A stretch of DNA of 64,000 bases, from contig NZ_CP029331.1 in assembly GCF_003345255.1 (NCBI RefSeq), positions 1,178,001-1,242,000 of the forward strand. The letters are read 5' to 3'. Shown here piece by piece: positions 17,935-26,614 of the stretch. The stretch's first letter is position 1; each line of letters begins with the position of its first letter. This DNA comes from Pseudothauera hydrothermalis (GTDB lineage Bacteria > Pseudomonadota > Gammaproteobacteria > Burkholderiales > Rhodocyclaceae). The notes beneath the pieces are model-generated. The model was not told where the DNA came from. It made no database searches and saw nothing but the letters and a program-made list of their open reading frames with translations. Position numbers and translations under genes: made by a program.

Positions 17935-17997
17935 ACCGAATCCCCGCCGGCGGGTAGCCGGCATACCGTTTCGCACTTGTGCGGACAGCAGTTTGTA

Positions 17998-18022
17998 AGC
18001 GGCCCCAAGGCCGCTTTTTTTT
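17998..18022 (+). terminator. Rho-independent terminator after the MarR gene
   Basis: AGCGGCC (17998-18004), loop CCAA, GGCCGCT (18009-18015), followed by a run of eight T that merges into the FNR box of the next gene. Confidence 0.85.
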
Positions 18023-18034
18023 GATCGAGATCAA
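18021..18034. promoter_or_regulatory. FNR/Anr box upstream of the oxygen-binding di-iron protein
   Basis: TTGAT-CGAG-ATCAA is a perfect match to the FNR/Anr/Dnr consensus. It lies 115-128 bp upstream of the start at 18149. No good -10 element is seen at the class II distance (only CACACT near 18053), so the promoter position is not certain. Confidence 0.65.
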
Positions 18035-18148
18035 TTCTGCGTGACGCGGTGCACACTTCAGCCGGGGCGTTCCGGTAGAGTTGCGCGTCTTTGTGCGCCG
18101 CACAGTGGTTGCAAGGTGCGCGGTATTCTTTGTTGTTCAAAAACAATC

Positions 18149-18919
18149 ATGGCAGTCGAACTTTACAATGACGGCAAACATGTGTGCCTGGCGTTCTACG
18201 ATTTGGTACATGAAGAGGCGGAGCATGCAGTCCAGGCCAACCAGTTTCTGGTGGTCGATGGCGATCATGGCGCATTGATCGATCCGGGCGGCAATATGAC
18301 TTACAACGGCCTGCTGATGGGCATGCAGCGCTTCTTTCCGATCCGCAATCTGGACTATATCCTTGCTTCCCATCCGGATCCGGACATCATCGCGTCGTTG
18401 AACAAATGGATGGTCACCACCAGCGCCCGGGTGCTGATTTCCAAGCTGTGGACACGCTTTTTGCCGCATTTCACCTCTGGCCGAGACTATTCGGCACGCA
18501 CCATCGGTATTCCGGATGAGGGCATGTTGATCCCCTTGGGTAGCTGCAGGATCAAGGCGCTGCCCGCTCACTTCCTGCATTCGGAAGGCAACTTCCAGTT
18601 TTACGATCCGGTCTCGCGCATCCTGTTTTCAGGCGACCTGGGCGCATCGCTGGTCGATCATGGTCAGGCCTCGGAACCGGTACAGGATTTTGATCGGCAC
18701 CTGCCGCTCATGGAGGGCTTCCACCGCCGCTACATGGTGTCCAACAAGATCTGCCGCCTGTGGGCCAAGATGGCGCGCAGCCTGGATATCGAAATGATCG
18801 TGCCGCAGCACGGCGCGCGCTTCGTCGGCAAGGAAATGGTCGGCCGCTTCATCGACTGGGTCGAGCAACTGGAGTGCGGCGTGGACCTGATGACCGAGAA
18901 AAATTATCGGGCGCCTTGA
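18149..18919 (+). CDS. ODP-type metallo-beta-lactamase-fold di-iron protein (oxygen sensor/flavodiiron-like)
   Basis: 256 residues. The MBL-fold core has the metal ligands in a flavodiiron-like form: ASHPDPDIIAS (HxDxD variant, about residues 74-80), PAHFLHSEGNFQFYDP (about 145), LFSGDLGAS (about 168) and PQHGARF (about 228). This is the ODP (oxygen-binding di-iron protein) family, whose members bind O2 at a di-iron site and are linked to oxygen sensing or chemotaxis. It lacks a flavodoxin domain. The FNR box upstream agrees with oxygen-related expression. Start ATG 18149 chosen from family N-terminus. Confidence 0.85.
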   Translation: MAVELYNDGKHVCLAFYDLVHEEAEHAVQANQFLVVDGDHGALIDPGGNMTYNGLLMGMQRFFPIRNLDYILASHPDPDIIASLNKWMVTTSARVLISKLWTRFLPHFTSGRDYSARTIGIPDEGMLIPLGSCRIKALPAHFLHSEGNFQFYDPVSRILFSGDLGASLVDHGQASEPVQDFDRHLPLMEGFHRRYMVSNKICRLWAKMARSLDIEMIVPQHGARFVGKEMVGRFIDWVEQLECGVDLMTEKNYRAP

Positions 18920-18938
18920 AGGTGCGAGCGCCGTTGGC

Positions 18939-20162
18939 TCAGTCGGTTTGCCAGAATCGGTCCAGATGTTTGAAGTGCCAGCGTGCCGGGTCTTCGGTGC
19001 CAACGATGCGCTCGGTGCAACCCGGACGGGCCAGATCGAGCACCTCCGGTTTGAGGTGGGCATCGGCCCGGGTGGAGTAAAACACCCGCAGTTTTGGCTT
19101 GAGCAGGGATTTTGCGCCTTGCTCGATTACCACCGCCAAGCGGCCGGATTCCAGCCGTACCAGTGAGCCGACCGGATAAATGCCCACACTGCGCACGAAG
19201 GCCTGAAAGACGGTCTCATCGAAATGCCCTTTGCTCCACTCGGCCATCCTCCGGATCGACTCCGCAGGGTCCCAGCCGGCCTTGTAGGGGCGGTTCGATG
19301 TGATTGCATCATAGACGTCGCACACTGCGCCCATTTTGGCGAACAGGCTGATTTCGTCGGCCTTGAGATGGTGCGGATAGCCGCTGCCGTCGGTTTTTTC
19401 ATGATGGTGCAGGCAAACGTCCAGCGCCACGTCGTCGGCCCCGCCCGCCTCGCACAGCATCTGGTGTCCGCGCACCGGGTGTGACTTGATGATCTCAAAC
19501 TCGGCATCGGTCAGCTTGCCCGGTTTGTTCAATACTTCCAGTGGGATGGCGGCCTTGCCAATGTCATGCAGCAGGCCGGCCAGTCCGGCCTGACGCCAAT
19601 GTTCTTCCGGCAGACCAAGTTGGCGGGCCAGGGCGATCATCAGCGCGCACACCGCCACCGAGTGCATGTAGGTATAGTCGTCGGCGGTCTTGAGCCGTGC
19701 CAGACTGATCAACGCGCCCGGGTTGCGCGCTACCGATTGGGAAATCTCATCGACCAGCGGCAGGGCCTCGGCAGCGTGTATCGCCCGGCCCATGCGCGCT
19801 TCGTTGAACATCGACACCACGGCCGCTTTGGAGCGGGCACAGATTTGCGCTGCCCGGGCCAGTTCTTCGCGCATGGCCACCCGCGGGGTGATCGCTGTTG
19901 CGGCTGCGCGCTGCAACTGGCGCTCCACCGCGGCATCGCTTTCCGCCTTGGCTACCGCTTCTTCCGGATGTTCGAGCACGTCCGCGCCACGGGCGGTATC
20001 GATCCACACCTCGTGGATGCCGCATTCGACAATGCGGCGGATGTCGGCCGGATCGTCGAGCAGAAAGGAGCTGCGCCAAAACGGGTGTTCCATCCATGAA
20101 CCACAGAGTTCATGGATGAACATGCCGGGTTTGAGATGTTTGACCGGGATGCGTTTGAGCAT
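18939..20162 (-). CDS. HD-GYP domain cyclic-di-GMP phosphodiesterase
   Basis: 407 residues. The N-terminal DUF3391-type domain (MLKRIPVKHLKPGMFIHEL, about residues 1-140) is followed by the HD-GYP domain with LLHDIGK (HD pair, about residue 200) and HHHEKTDGSGYPHHL (the HHExxDGxGYP signature, about 255). Such enzymes hydrolyse c-di-GMP to pGpG/GMP, which links to orn elsewhere in the window. No sensor or receiver domain is seen. Transcribed after the VWA/MoxR genes in the same direction, 34 bp away. Confidence 0.92.
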   Translation of the reverse strand: MLKRIPVKHLKPGMFIHELCGSWMEHPFWRSSFLLDDPADIRRIVECGIHEVWIDTARGADVLEHPEEAVAKAESDAAVERQLQRAAATAITPRVAMREELARAAQICARSKAAVVSMFNEARMGRAIHAAEALPLVDEISQSVARNPGALISLARLKTADDYTYMHSVAVCALMIALARQLGLPEEHWRQAGLAGLLHDIGKAAIPLEVLNKPGKLTDAEFEIIKSHPVRGHQMLCEAGGADDVALDVCLHHHEKTDGSGYPHHLKADEISLFAKMGAVCDVYDAITSNRPYKAGWDPAESIRRMAEWSKGHFDETVFQAFVRSVGIYPVGSLVRLESGRLAVVIEQGAKSLLKPKLRVFYSTRADAHLKPEVLDLARPGCTERIVGTEDPARWHFKHLDRFWQTD

Positions 20163-20196
20163 TCTTGATCGGGTTTTTGCGGTTGATTGAGCAGGG

Positions 20197-21375
20197 TCAG
20201 TGATGTCGGCTCAACAGCGCGATGGCCCCCGCCAAGCCCGCCAGGGTGAGTGGAAACATGCGTTCGCCGACCAACTGGCGGATGATCTCGATCGACCTGC
20301 GGTAAGGCCACAGGCGTTCGGGCTCCGGGTTGAGCCACACCGCTGCGGGATAAGCGTCCAGCAAACGCCGCAGCCAGACCGCGCCGGGCTCGGTATTCAT
20401 GTGTTCGATGGAGCCGTGCGGGTGCAGGATTTCGTAGGGGCTCATGGTGGCGTCGCCGACAAAAATCAGCTTGTAGTCAGGCCCGTAACGGTGGATCACA
20501 TCGATCAGCGGGGTGCGTTCCTGGTGTCGGCGGGTGCTGTCGCGCCACACGCTTTCATAAACACAGTTGTGAAAATAATAGTACTCCAGGTGTTTGAATT
20601 CGCTGCGACAGGCAGAAAACAGCTCTTCGCACACCTTGACGTGGTCATCCATCGAGCCGCCTACATCCAGGAAAAGCAGCACCTTGACCGCGTTGTGGCG
20701 CTCCGGGCGCATCAGCAGATCCAGCCAGCCGGCGTTTTTTGCGGTGGCGGCGATGGTGCCCGGAAGGTCCAGTTCCTCGGCGGCGCCTTCGCGCGCAAAG
20801 CGGCGCAGGCGCCGTAGTGCCAGCTTGATGTTGCGGGTGCCCAGTGCCACATTGTCGTCAAGATTGCGGAATTCGCGCTTGTCCCACACCTTGACCGCGG
20901 TGCGGTTGCCGGCCGAGTCGCCGCCTATGCGGATACCTTCCGGGTGGGTGCCGCTGTTGCCGAAGGGCGATGAACCGCCGGTGCCGATCCACTTGTTGCC
21001 CCCCTGGTGTCGCCCCTTCTGTTCGGCCAGGCGCTTGCGGAACTCTTCCATCAGCCGCTCCCAGCCGAGTTTTTCCAGTCGCGATCGCTCCTCGGGGCTG
21101 AGGTGCTTTTTCATCATCGCGCGCAACCATTCTTCCGGTAGCTCGGCCTCCAGGCCGGGGATCTCGCTCACCCCTTTGAAGTACTCGCCAAAAGCCTGGT
21201 CGAAGCGGTCGTAAAGCGTTTCGTCCTTCACCAGGCAGGCGCGCGCGAAGTGATAGAACGCTTCCATGTCATGGCCGCACACCCGGGCACGCAGCCCTTC
21301 CAGCAGGGTCAGGTATTCACGTGTCGATACCGGCAGCCGGCGTGCTTTCAGATGCAGGAAAAAATCGATCAGCAT
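20197..21375 (-). CDS. VWA domain protein, CoxE-like
   Basis: 392 residues. The C-terminal half is a von Willebrand A domain with the MIDAS start FLDVGGSMDDH, where the first Ser of DxSxS is replaced by Gly, and a second motif, FVGDATMSPYE. The N-terminal half matches the CoxE-like/UPF family found beside MoxR ATPases. The pair is thought to act as a metal-insertion or protein-remodelling chaperone. It starts 8 bp after the MoxR stop, so the two are one operon. Confidence 0.85.
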   Translation of the reverse strand: MLIDFFLHLKARRLPVSTREYLTLLEGLRARVCGHDMEAFYHFARACLVKDETLYDRFDQAFGEYFKGVSEIPGLEAELPEEWLRAMMKKHLSPEERSRLEKLGWERLMEEFRKRLAEQKGRHQGGNKWIGTGGSSPFGNSGTHPEGIRIGGDSAGNRTAVKVWDKREFRNLDDNVALGTRNIKLALRRLRRFAREGAAEELDLPGTIAATAKNAGWLDLLMRPERHNAVKVLLFLDVGGSMDDHVKVCEELFSACRSEFKHLEYYYFHNCVYESVWRDSTRRHQERTPLIDVIHRYGPDYKLIFVGDATMSPYEILHPHGSIEHMNTEPGAVWLRRLLDAYPAAVWLNPEPERLWPYRRSIEIIRQLVGERMFPLTLAGLAGAIALLSRHH

Positions 21376-21383
21376 GACCCGGA

Positions 21384-22226
21384 TCAGCGGTTATGACGCG
21401 CCATGAACACCAGCCGCTCGAAAAGATGCAAGTCTTGCTCGTTTTTGAGTAGCGCACCGGCCAGCGGTGGCACGACCTCTTTGTTGTCGCGGCTCTTGAG
21501 CGCCTCGGGCGGAATGTCCTCGGCCATCAAAAGCTTCAACCAGTCGAGCAGCTCTGAGGTGGAAGGTTTTTTCTTCAGCCCGGGTATCTCGCGCAGACCG
21601 AAGAACACTTCCAGCGCTTCGGTAAGCAGCGCCTTTTTCAAACCGGGGAAATGCACCTCCACGATTGCCCGCATGGTGTCGCGGTCGGGGAATTTGATGT
21701 AGTGGAAAAAACAACGCCGCAGGAAGGCGTCCGGCAGTTCTTTCTCGTTGTTCGAGGTGATGAACACTAGCGGGCGGTGGCGCGCGCGCACGGTCTGGCG
21801 GGTTTCATAGACATGAAACTCCATGCGGTCCAGTTCGCGCAACAGGTCGTTGGGGAATTCGATGTCGGCTTTGTCGATTTCGTCGATCAGCACCACGGTC
21901 GGGGTGTCGGCTTCGAACGCTTGCCACAGCACGCCTTTGACGATGTAGTTGGCAATGTCCTTGACGCGATCCTCGCCCAGTTGCGAATCGCGCAGGCGCG
22001 AGACCGCGTCGTACTCGTAGAGGCCCTGCTGGGCCTTGGTGGTGGACTTGATGTGCCACTGCAGCAGCGGAAGATTGAGTGCACGCGCGACCTCCTCGGC
22101 CAGCATGGTTTTGCCGGTGCCCGGTTCGCCTTTGATCAGTAGCGGCCTTTGCAAGGTGATGGCGGCGTTGACCGCCAGCATCAGATCCGGGGTCGCAACG
22201 TAGTTTGGGGTGCCTTCGAAGCGCAT
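21384..22226 (-). CDS. MoxR-family AAA+ ATPase
   Basis: 280 residues from ATG 22226 (MRFEGTPNYVATPDL). Walker A GEPGTGKT (about residue 34), Walker B LIDEIDKAD (about 100), sensor-1 FITSNNEKELPDAFLRRC. MoxR proteins pair with VWA-domain partners to mature enzymes or cofactors; the VWA gene follows immediately. A longer start at 22250 adds only MYCFKEID and lacks a better ribosome site. Confidence 0.92.
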   Translation of the reverse strand: MRFEGTPNYVATPDLMLAVNAAITLQRPLLIKGEPGTGKTMLAEEVARALNLPLLQWHIKSTTKAQQGLYEYDAVSRLRDSQLGEDRVKDIANYIVKGVLWQAFEADTPTVVLIDEIDKADIEFPNDLLRELDRMEFHVYETRQTVRARHRPLVFITSNNEKELPDAFLRRCFFHYIKFPDRDTMRAIVEVHFPGLKKALLTEALEVFFGLREIPGLKKKPSTSELLDWLKLLMAEDIPPEALKSRDNKEVVPPLAGALLKNEQDLHLFERLVFMARHNR

Positions 22227-22321
22227 GTCGATTTCCTTGAAGCAATACAAGGATTATAGAGGGCATGGGAGGGCTGCAATGCATTGCAGCGTGGATCGCG
22301 CTTGCGTAGAATGCGCCCCCG

Positions 22322-22460
22322 TCATCGGGGAGTAGCCGCCCGGCATCGCGACCGGGGTCTGCATCAACAGACTTGTCCGGCAAGGACATGGTGCAGGCAG
22401 CAGGCACGCGCGCATCGCGCCGTGCACCGCCTGGCGAGACCTTTGACCGTGCTGCCCCGC
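22322..22460 (+). ncRNA. yybP-ykoY manganese riboswitch
   Basis: The leader of the GDT1-family exporter carries the conserved parts of the Mn2+ aptamer: CGGGGAGTAGCC at 22326-22337, which starts the closing stem, and GGCGAGACCTTTGACC at 22432-22447, the second metal-binding loop, with GCTGCCCCG at 22451-22459 closing P1 against CGGGG...AGC. Two hairpins lie between. The location fits the known use of this element before alx, mntP and TMEM165/GDT1-type genes. The downstream stretch 22455-22518, including CCGGGGGTG and GGGTTAACGCCGG, probably forms the expression platform. Expression should rise with manganese. Confidence 0.85.
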
Positions 22461-22518
22461 ATAGGGCCGGGGGTGTGGCGCGGTCATGGGTTAACGCCGG
22501 CCCGGAGTCTTCCCTTTC

Positions 22519-23082
22519 ATGGACGCTTTCCTCGTTTCCACCGGTATCGTCGCGCTCGCCGAAATCGGCGACAAGACCCAGTTGCTGTCTTTTGTGCTCG
22601 CTGCGCGCTTTCGCAAGCACTGGCCCATCATTGCCGGCATTTTGGTTGCCACGCTTGCCAACCACGCCTTTGCCGCGGCGGTCGGCGCCTGGGTGACCAC
22701 CGTCCTTGGGCCCGATCTGCTGCGTTGGGTGTTGGGCGTGTCCTTTATCGCCATGGCGGTGTGGATCATGGTGCCCGACAAGCTGGACGAGGAGGAGGTG
22801 CGCCCGCTGCGCTTCGGCGTGTTCGGCACGACGCTGGCGGCGTTTTTTCTTGCCGAGATGGGCGATAAAACCCAGGTGGCCACGGTTGCGTTGGCGGCGC
22901 AGTACGGGGACTTTGCCATGGTGGTGGTCGGTACCACGCTGGGCATGATGATCGCCAACGTGCCGGCGGTGCTGGTCGGCGGGCGGCTGGCCGAGCGGCT
23001 GCCGGTGCGCCTGGTGCACGGCATTGCGGCGCTCATCTTCCTGGTTCTGGGCGTGGCCGCCTTGCTGGGTTTCGGTGGCTGA
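22519..23082 (+). CDS. TMEM165/GDT1 (UPF0016) family manganese exporter
   Basis: 187 residues, six predicted membrane helices in two halves, each with the family motif E-x-G-D-K-T: EIGDKTQLL (about residue 14) and EMGDKTQVA (about residue 112). GDT1 proteins transport Mn2+/Ca2+; bacterial ones export Mn2+. The manganese riboswitch upstream strongly supports a Mn2+ efflux role. Confidence 0.93.
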   Translation: MDAFLVSTGIVALAEIGDKTQLLSFVLAARFRKHWPIIAGILVATLANHAFAAAVGAWVTTVLGPDLLRWVLGVSFIAMAVWIMVPDKLDEEEVRPLRFGVFGTTLAAFFLAEMGDKTQVATVALAAQYGDFAMVVVGTTLGMMIANVPAVLVGGRLAERLPVRLVHGIAALIFLVLGVAALLGFGG

Positions 23083-23120
23083 TCAGGCCATGTAAGGGTT
23101 TGTCCCGATTCGGGAATCGT

Positions 23121-23150
23121 TTGCCTTTGGCTTTCGCAGCGGCATAGAAT
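23121..23150 (+). promoter_or_regulatory. Possible sigma-70 promoter for the cytochrome c pair
   Basis: TTGCCT (23121-23126) and TAGAAT (23145-23150) separated by 18 bp, about 107 bp before the first cytochrome start. A hairpin formed by GCGCCCGGAC and GTCCGGCGC follows at about 23165-23200 in the leader. Confidence 0.35.
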
Positions 23151-23256
23151 CAGCGCAAAAAAAGGCGCCCGGACAGCAAATTCAAACAGGTCCGGCGCAT
23201 GTCCGGCAAGCGCTTTTTCAGCAGTGCCTGAATTCCGACCCAACGGAGGAGACACC

Positions 23257-23589
23257 ATGCAGGGACGGAGTTTCATCGTTGCAAGCGTGCTGGCCATCGC
23301 CGCTGGCCCCGCGCCGGCGGACAACGGCCCGCCCAAGGGCGACCCACAAGCGGCCCGCAGCAAGATTTCCATGTGCATCGGCTGCCACGGCATTCCCGGC
23401 TACCGCACCACCTTTCCGGACGTCTATCCGGTGCCCAAGCTAGGCGGGCAGCACCCGGAGTACATCGTCCGCGCGCTGCAGTCCTACAAGAGCGGCGAGC
23501 GCAGCCACCCCACCATGCGCGGCATCGCCGAGAGCCTGAGCGAGCAGGACATGGCCGATCTTGCCGCGTACTACGGCACTGCAAGGTAG
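23257..23589 (+). CDS. Class I c-type cytochrome, mono-haem, periplasmic
   Basis: 110 residues starting at ATG 23257 behind GGAGGAGA. An export signal (MQGRSFIVASVLAIAAG) is followed by one haem site CIGCH at about residue 41 and a probable Met ligand in HPTMRG. It resembles one half of cytochrome c4/c553 proteins. Nine bases separate it from a second cytochrome gene, so both are likely co-expressed as small electron carriers. Confidence 0.88.
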   Translation: MQGRSFIVASVLAIAAGPAPADNGPPKGDPQAARSKISMCIGCHGIPGYRTTFPDVYPVPKLGGQHPEYIVRALQSYKSGERSHPTMRGIAESLSEQDMADLAAYYGTAR

Positions 23590-23598
23590 GAGAGGGCG

Positions 23599-23949
23599 AT
23601 GCGAGCGAGCAATCCAACCCCCTTGTTCCGCACGCTGCCGCTGGCCGTGGCCGCCGCTGCCCTGCTGCTGAGCAGTCCGGCGCTGGCGGGCGGCGACCCG
23701 GTCCGCGGGCAACAGAAATCCGCGGTGTGTGCCGCCTGCCATGGGCCGGACGGCAACAGTCCGTCGCCTGAGTTTCCGCGCATTGGCGGGCAGCATGAAG
23801 ATTATTTGTTCCATGCGCTGCGCGCCTACCAACTGGGCACCCGTAAAAATCCGATCATGGCCGCCCAGGTCGAGGGGCTTTCGAATCAGGATTTGCGCGA
23901 TCTGGCAGCCTGGTTTGCCAGCCAGCAGGGCTTGTACCTCAAGCGCTGA
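23599..23949 (+). CDS. Class I c-type cytochrome, mono-haem, periplasmic
   Basis: 116 residues with a clear signal peptide (LAVAAAALLLSSPALA, cleavage near residue 30), haem-binding CAACHG at about 44-49 and a downstream NPIMAAQ Met ligand. GGQHEDYLFHALRAYQLGTR is a cytochrome c4/c553-type motif shared with the preceding gene. The tandem pair may have arisen by duplication and could work together as a split c4-like di-haem unit. Confidence 0.9.
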   Translation: MRASNPTPLFRTLPLAVAAAALLLSSPALAGGDPVRGQQKSAVCAACHGPDGNSPSPEFPRIGGQHEDYLFHALRAYQLGTRKNPIMAAQVEGLSNQDLRDLAAWFASQQGLYLKR

Positions 23950-23958
23950 ACCGCTGCA

Positions 23959-25869
23959 TCAGTCTGCGGAGAGCGGCGGTAGCGGCGGCAGCGGGCAGTC
24001 CAACGCCTCGCCGATCGTACGCAGCAGTTCGTACTCTTGCGGCGCGACCTGCCCGTCGTGCAGCACTGCGGCGGCGCAGGCTTCCAGCAGGCGCTTGCGG
24101 AATGGTGGCGAACTGACGGCAAGGCGTTCGAGCGCTGCGTCGATGCGGGCCGGGCCAAGATCCGCGGCGCTCAGCAGGCAGTAGGGGCCGTCCAGCGGGG
24201 CAAGGCCGGCGGCGCGGCTGAAGGCTGCTTCGACATCGCATTCGGTCCGGTGTCCAACTCGGGCCAGCAGGCTGAACAGCACACCACAATCTTCCTTCAG
24301 ACGGGTCGGTGTGGCCAGGGCGGCAACCCGTGGCCCGTTGCGACGTCCTTGCAGCACCACACGCAGCAGATGCTGCAACGCGTATTCGAACAGCGATACC
24401 CGGCCGTCGGCACGTACCAGTGCGTCGGCGGTGGTAAGCAGGGTGCGACGGGCCTCCAGGGACAGCTCTTTGAGCGTTGGCAGAGCAAGGTCGAGCAGAG
24501 GCAGGCGCAAGGCTGCGCCGGCCGTCACGACCGCGGCCCGCAAGGCAGCGCTGCGCTCGGCAAGGGCCGGACCGTGCGCCGCGCGAACTTGGTCGAGCTG
24601 CTTGTGCGCGATGCCGGCGTCGGCCGACAGCAGCAACGCGAAGACCAGCGCCTGAGCGTCGCCAGGGCGGTGAGCGGCCTCGTGCAGGGCCGGCGGCAGC
24701 GCGGCGAGCAGATCGCGGGCGTAGTTCATGTGCGCCGGCAGGACCGTACCGGCCGTGGCCGCCAAGCCTTCCGCCGACAGCCGCTGCGGGCCGGCGGCAG
24801 GGCCAGCGAACCCGGCGACAAGCGTTCCGTCCGCCATGCCCGAGCCGTCGTCGACCTCGGCGGGATCGGAAAGGGGGGCAGCGGGCTGTATCTTGTCTGG
24901 TTCGAAGTTCGGGTCGATGCGGCGGATACGCTCCTCAATCGGTGGATGGGTCGCAAACAAGCGCGACAGCGCCAGCCCACTGCCAAAGAACATGTGGCTT
25001 GTTTCTTCCGCGCGCGGATGGCGAATTTCCGAGCCGTAGCCGGCGATGCGCTTGAGCGCCCCGGCGATCCCGGACGGGTTGCGGGTAAACTGCACCGCCG
25101 CGGCGTCGGCCAGATATTCGCGCTGGCGCGAGACCGCCGCTTTGATGATGTTGCCGAACAGCACGCCGATGTAGCCGACCACCATCAGCACCAGCCCCAT
25201 CAGCACGAGCGGTGCGGCGCCCTTGTCCGAGCCGCGTGCGCCGCGCAGCAGGATGCGGCCGATGAGGGTGAGCAGCAAAATGCCGTGCAGCACGCCCATC
25301 AGGCGCAGGTTGAGGCGCATGTCGCCGTTGAGGATGTGGCTGAACTCGTGCGCGATCACGCCCTGCAGCTCGTCGCGCGACAGCGCTTCCAGGGCGCCGC
25401 GGGTGACCGCGACCACTGCCTCGGTGGTGCCGCTGCCCGCGGCGAAGGCGTTGATGCCTTGTTCGGCGTCAAGGAGGTAGACCGGCGGCGCGGGCAGGCC
25501 GGCGGCAATCGCCATCTCATCCACCACGTTGATCAGGCGACGCTCCAGCGGGTCGTGGCTGTCGCGAGCCACCAGCCGCCCGCCCAGTGCTTCGGCCACC
25601 GCGGCGCCGCCGCCGCGGGCGAGCGCGATGATCTTGTACAGCGAACCGAGCAGGATGAAGCCACCGATCCCCGCCGCGCTGGTGAGGAACAGATCGGGTT
25701 GCCATAGCGAGGGCGGCGGCGCGCCCGGCGGCCGGCTCTCACCCAGGCCGAGCACGAAGGCGAGCGCCAGGTAGATGACCAGCACGATCGCCACCACCGC
25801 CGCGGCGAACCAGCCCACCAGCCAGCGGCTGGTACGCCGGGCACGGTCCTGCGCGGCGAAGAAATCCAT
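23959..25869 (-). CDS. M48 family metalloprotease, HtpX-like with C-terminal extension
   Basis: 636 residues. Two N-terminal membrane helices, zinc motif HEFSH (GVIAHEFSHILNGD, about residue 175), two further helices and an EYLADAAAVQFTRNP segment with the third ligand. The last 300 residues are an Ala/Leu-rich helical domain not found in ordinary HtpX (about 290 aa). It is 13 bp downstream of lemA, and LemA plus a large M48 protease is a recurrent pair. Likely an inner-membrane quality-control protease. Confidence 0.87.
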   Translation of the reverse strand: MDFFAAQDRARRTSRWLVGWFAAAVVAIVLVIYLALAFVLGLGESRPPGAPPPSLWQPDLFLTSAAGIGGFILLGSLYKIIALARGGGAAVAEALGGRLVARDSHDPLERRLINVVDEMAIAAGLPAPPVYLLDAEQGINAFAAGSGTTEAVVAVTRGALEALSRDELQGVIAHEFSHILNGDMRLNLRLMGVLHGILLLTLIGRILLRGARGSDKGAAPLVLMGLVLMVVGYIGVLFGNIIKAAVSRQREYLADAAAVQFTRNPSGIAGALKRIAGYGSEIRHPRAEETSHMFFGSGLALSRLFATHPPIEERIRRIDPNFEPDKIQPAAPLSDPAEVDDGSGMADGTLVAGFAGPAAGPQRLSAEGLAATAGTVLPAHMNYARDLLAALPPALHEAAHRPGDAQALVFALLLSADAGIAHKQLDQVRAAHGPALAERSAALRAAVVTAGAALRLPLLDLALPTLKELSLEARRTLLTTADALVRADGRVSLFEYALQHLLRVVLQGRRNGPRVAALATPTRLKEDCGVLFSLLARVGHRTECDVEAAFSRAAGLAPLDGPYCLLSAADLGPARIDAALERLAVSSPPFRKRLLEACAAAVLHDGQVAPQEYELLRTIGEALDCPLPPLPPLSAD

Positions 25870-25882
25870 TGCCGGCAACCGC

Positions 25883-26473
25883 CTAGTTGAAGCTCACCTT
25901 CACCGGCTGGCGCGCCACGCTGTCATCCAGGGTCCATTGCTCGGCCGGTTTGAAGCCGAAGCTGTTGGCCACCAGCGAGTCGGGAAACTGCTCGCGCTTG
26001 ATGTTGTACGCCGTCACGGCATCGTTGTAGGCCTGACGGGCAAAGGCGATGCGGTTTTCGGTACTGGCCAGCTCTTCCTGCAATTGCGCCATGTTCTGGT
26101 TGGCTTTGAGGTCCGGATAGTCCTCGGCCAGGGCAAAGAATCGACCCAGTGCGCTGCCCAGCACGTTTTCGGCACCCATCAACGCCTGCATCGCCGTGGT
26201 ATCGCCCGGATTGTCCTCGGCGCGCCGCGCCGCGGATTGGGCCTGGTTACGCGCCTGGATGACCGCTTCGAGCGTGTCACGCTCATGCTGCATGTAAGCC
26301 TTGGCGGTTTCCACCAGATTAGGAATCAGGTCATAGCGCCGTTGCAACTGCACGTCGATCTGTGAAAAGGCGTTCTTGACCCGATTACGTAAGGCGACCA
26401 AGCCGTTGTAAATGACCACCAAGTAGCCGGCGAGGACGACGACAATGGCGATGACAATCCAGGTGCTAGACAT
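25883..26473 (-). CDS. lemA: LemA family protein
   Basis: 196 residues, one N-terminal transmembrane helix (IVIAIVVVLAGYLVVIYNGLV), then the helical LemA core with the conserved NAFSQIDVQLQRRYDLIPNL and GRFFALAEDYPDLKAN. Function is poorly known, but it commonly partners membrane proteases. First gene of the LemA-M48 operon. Confidence 0.92.
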   Translation of the reverse strand: MSSTWIVIAIVVVLAGYLVVIYNGLVALRNRVKNAFSQIDVQLQRRYDLIPNLVETAKAYMQHERDTLEAVIQARNQAQSAARRAEDNPGDTTAMQALMGAENVLGSALGRFFALAEDYPDLKANQNMAQLQEELASTENRIAFARQAYNDAVTAYNIKREQFPDSLVANSFGFKPAEQWTLDDSVARQPVKVSFN

Positions 26474-26614
26474 GCCGTAGCGCTCCGCAAAGGTTTCGGA
26501 ACTCGCATGCTACCGTGTAAATGAGGCGCGGCAACAGCGGCATGTGGGCGTGGAGCGGTTGAAGCGTGGCGACTGAAGACCTATTGTGTGCACACCATCA
26601 GGCCGCGCCCCATC

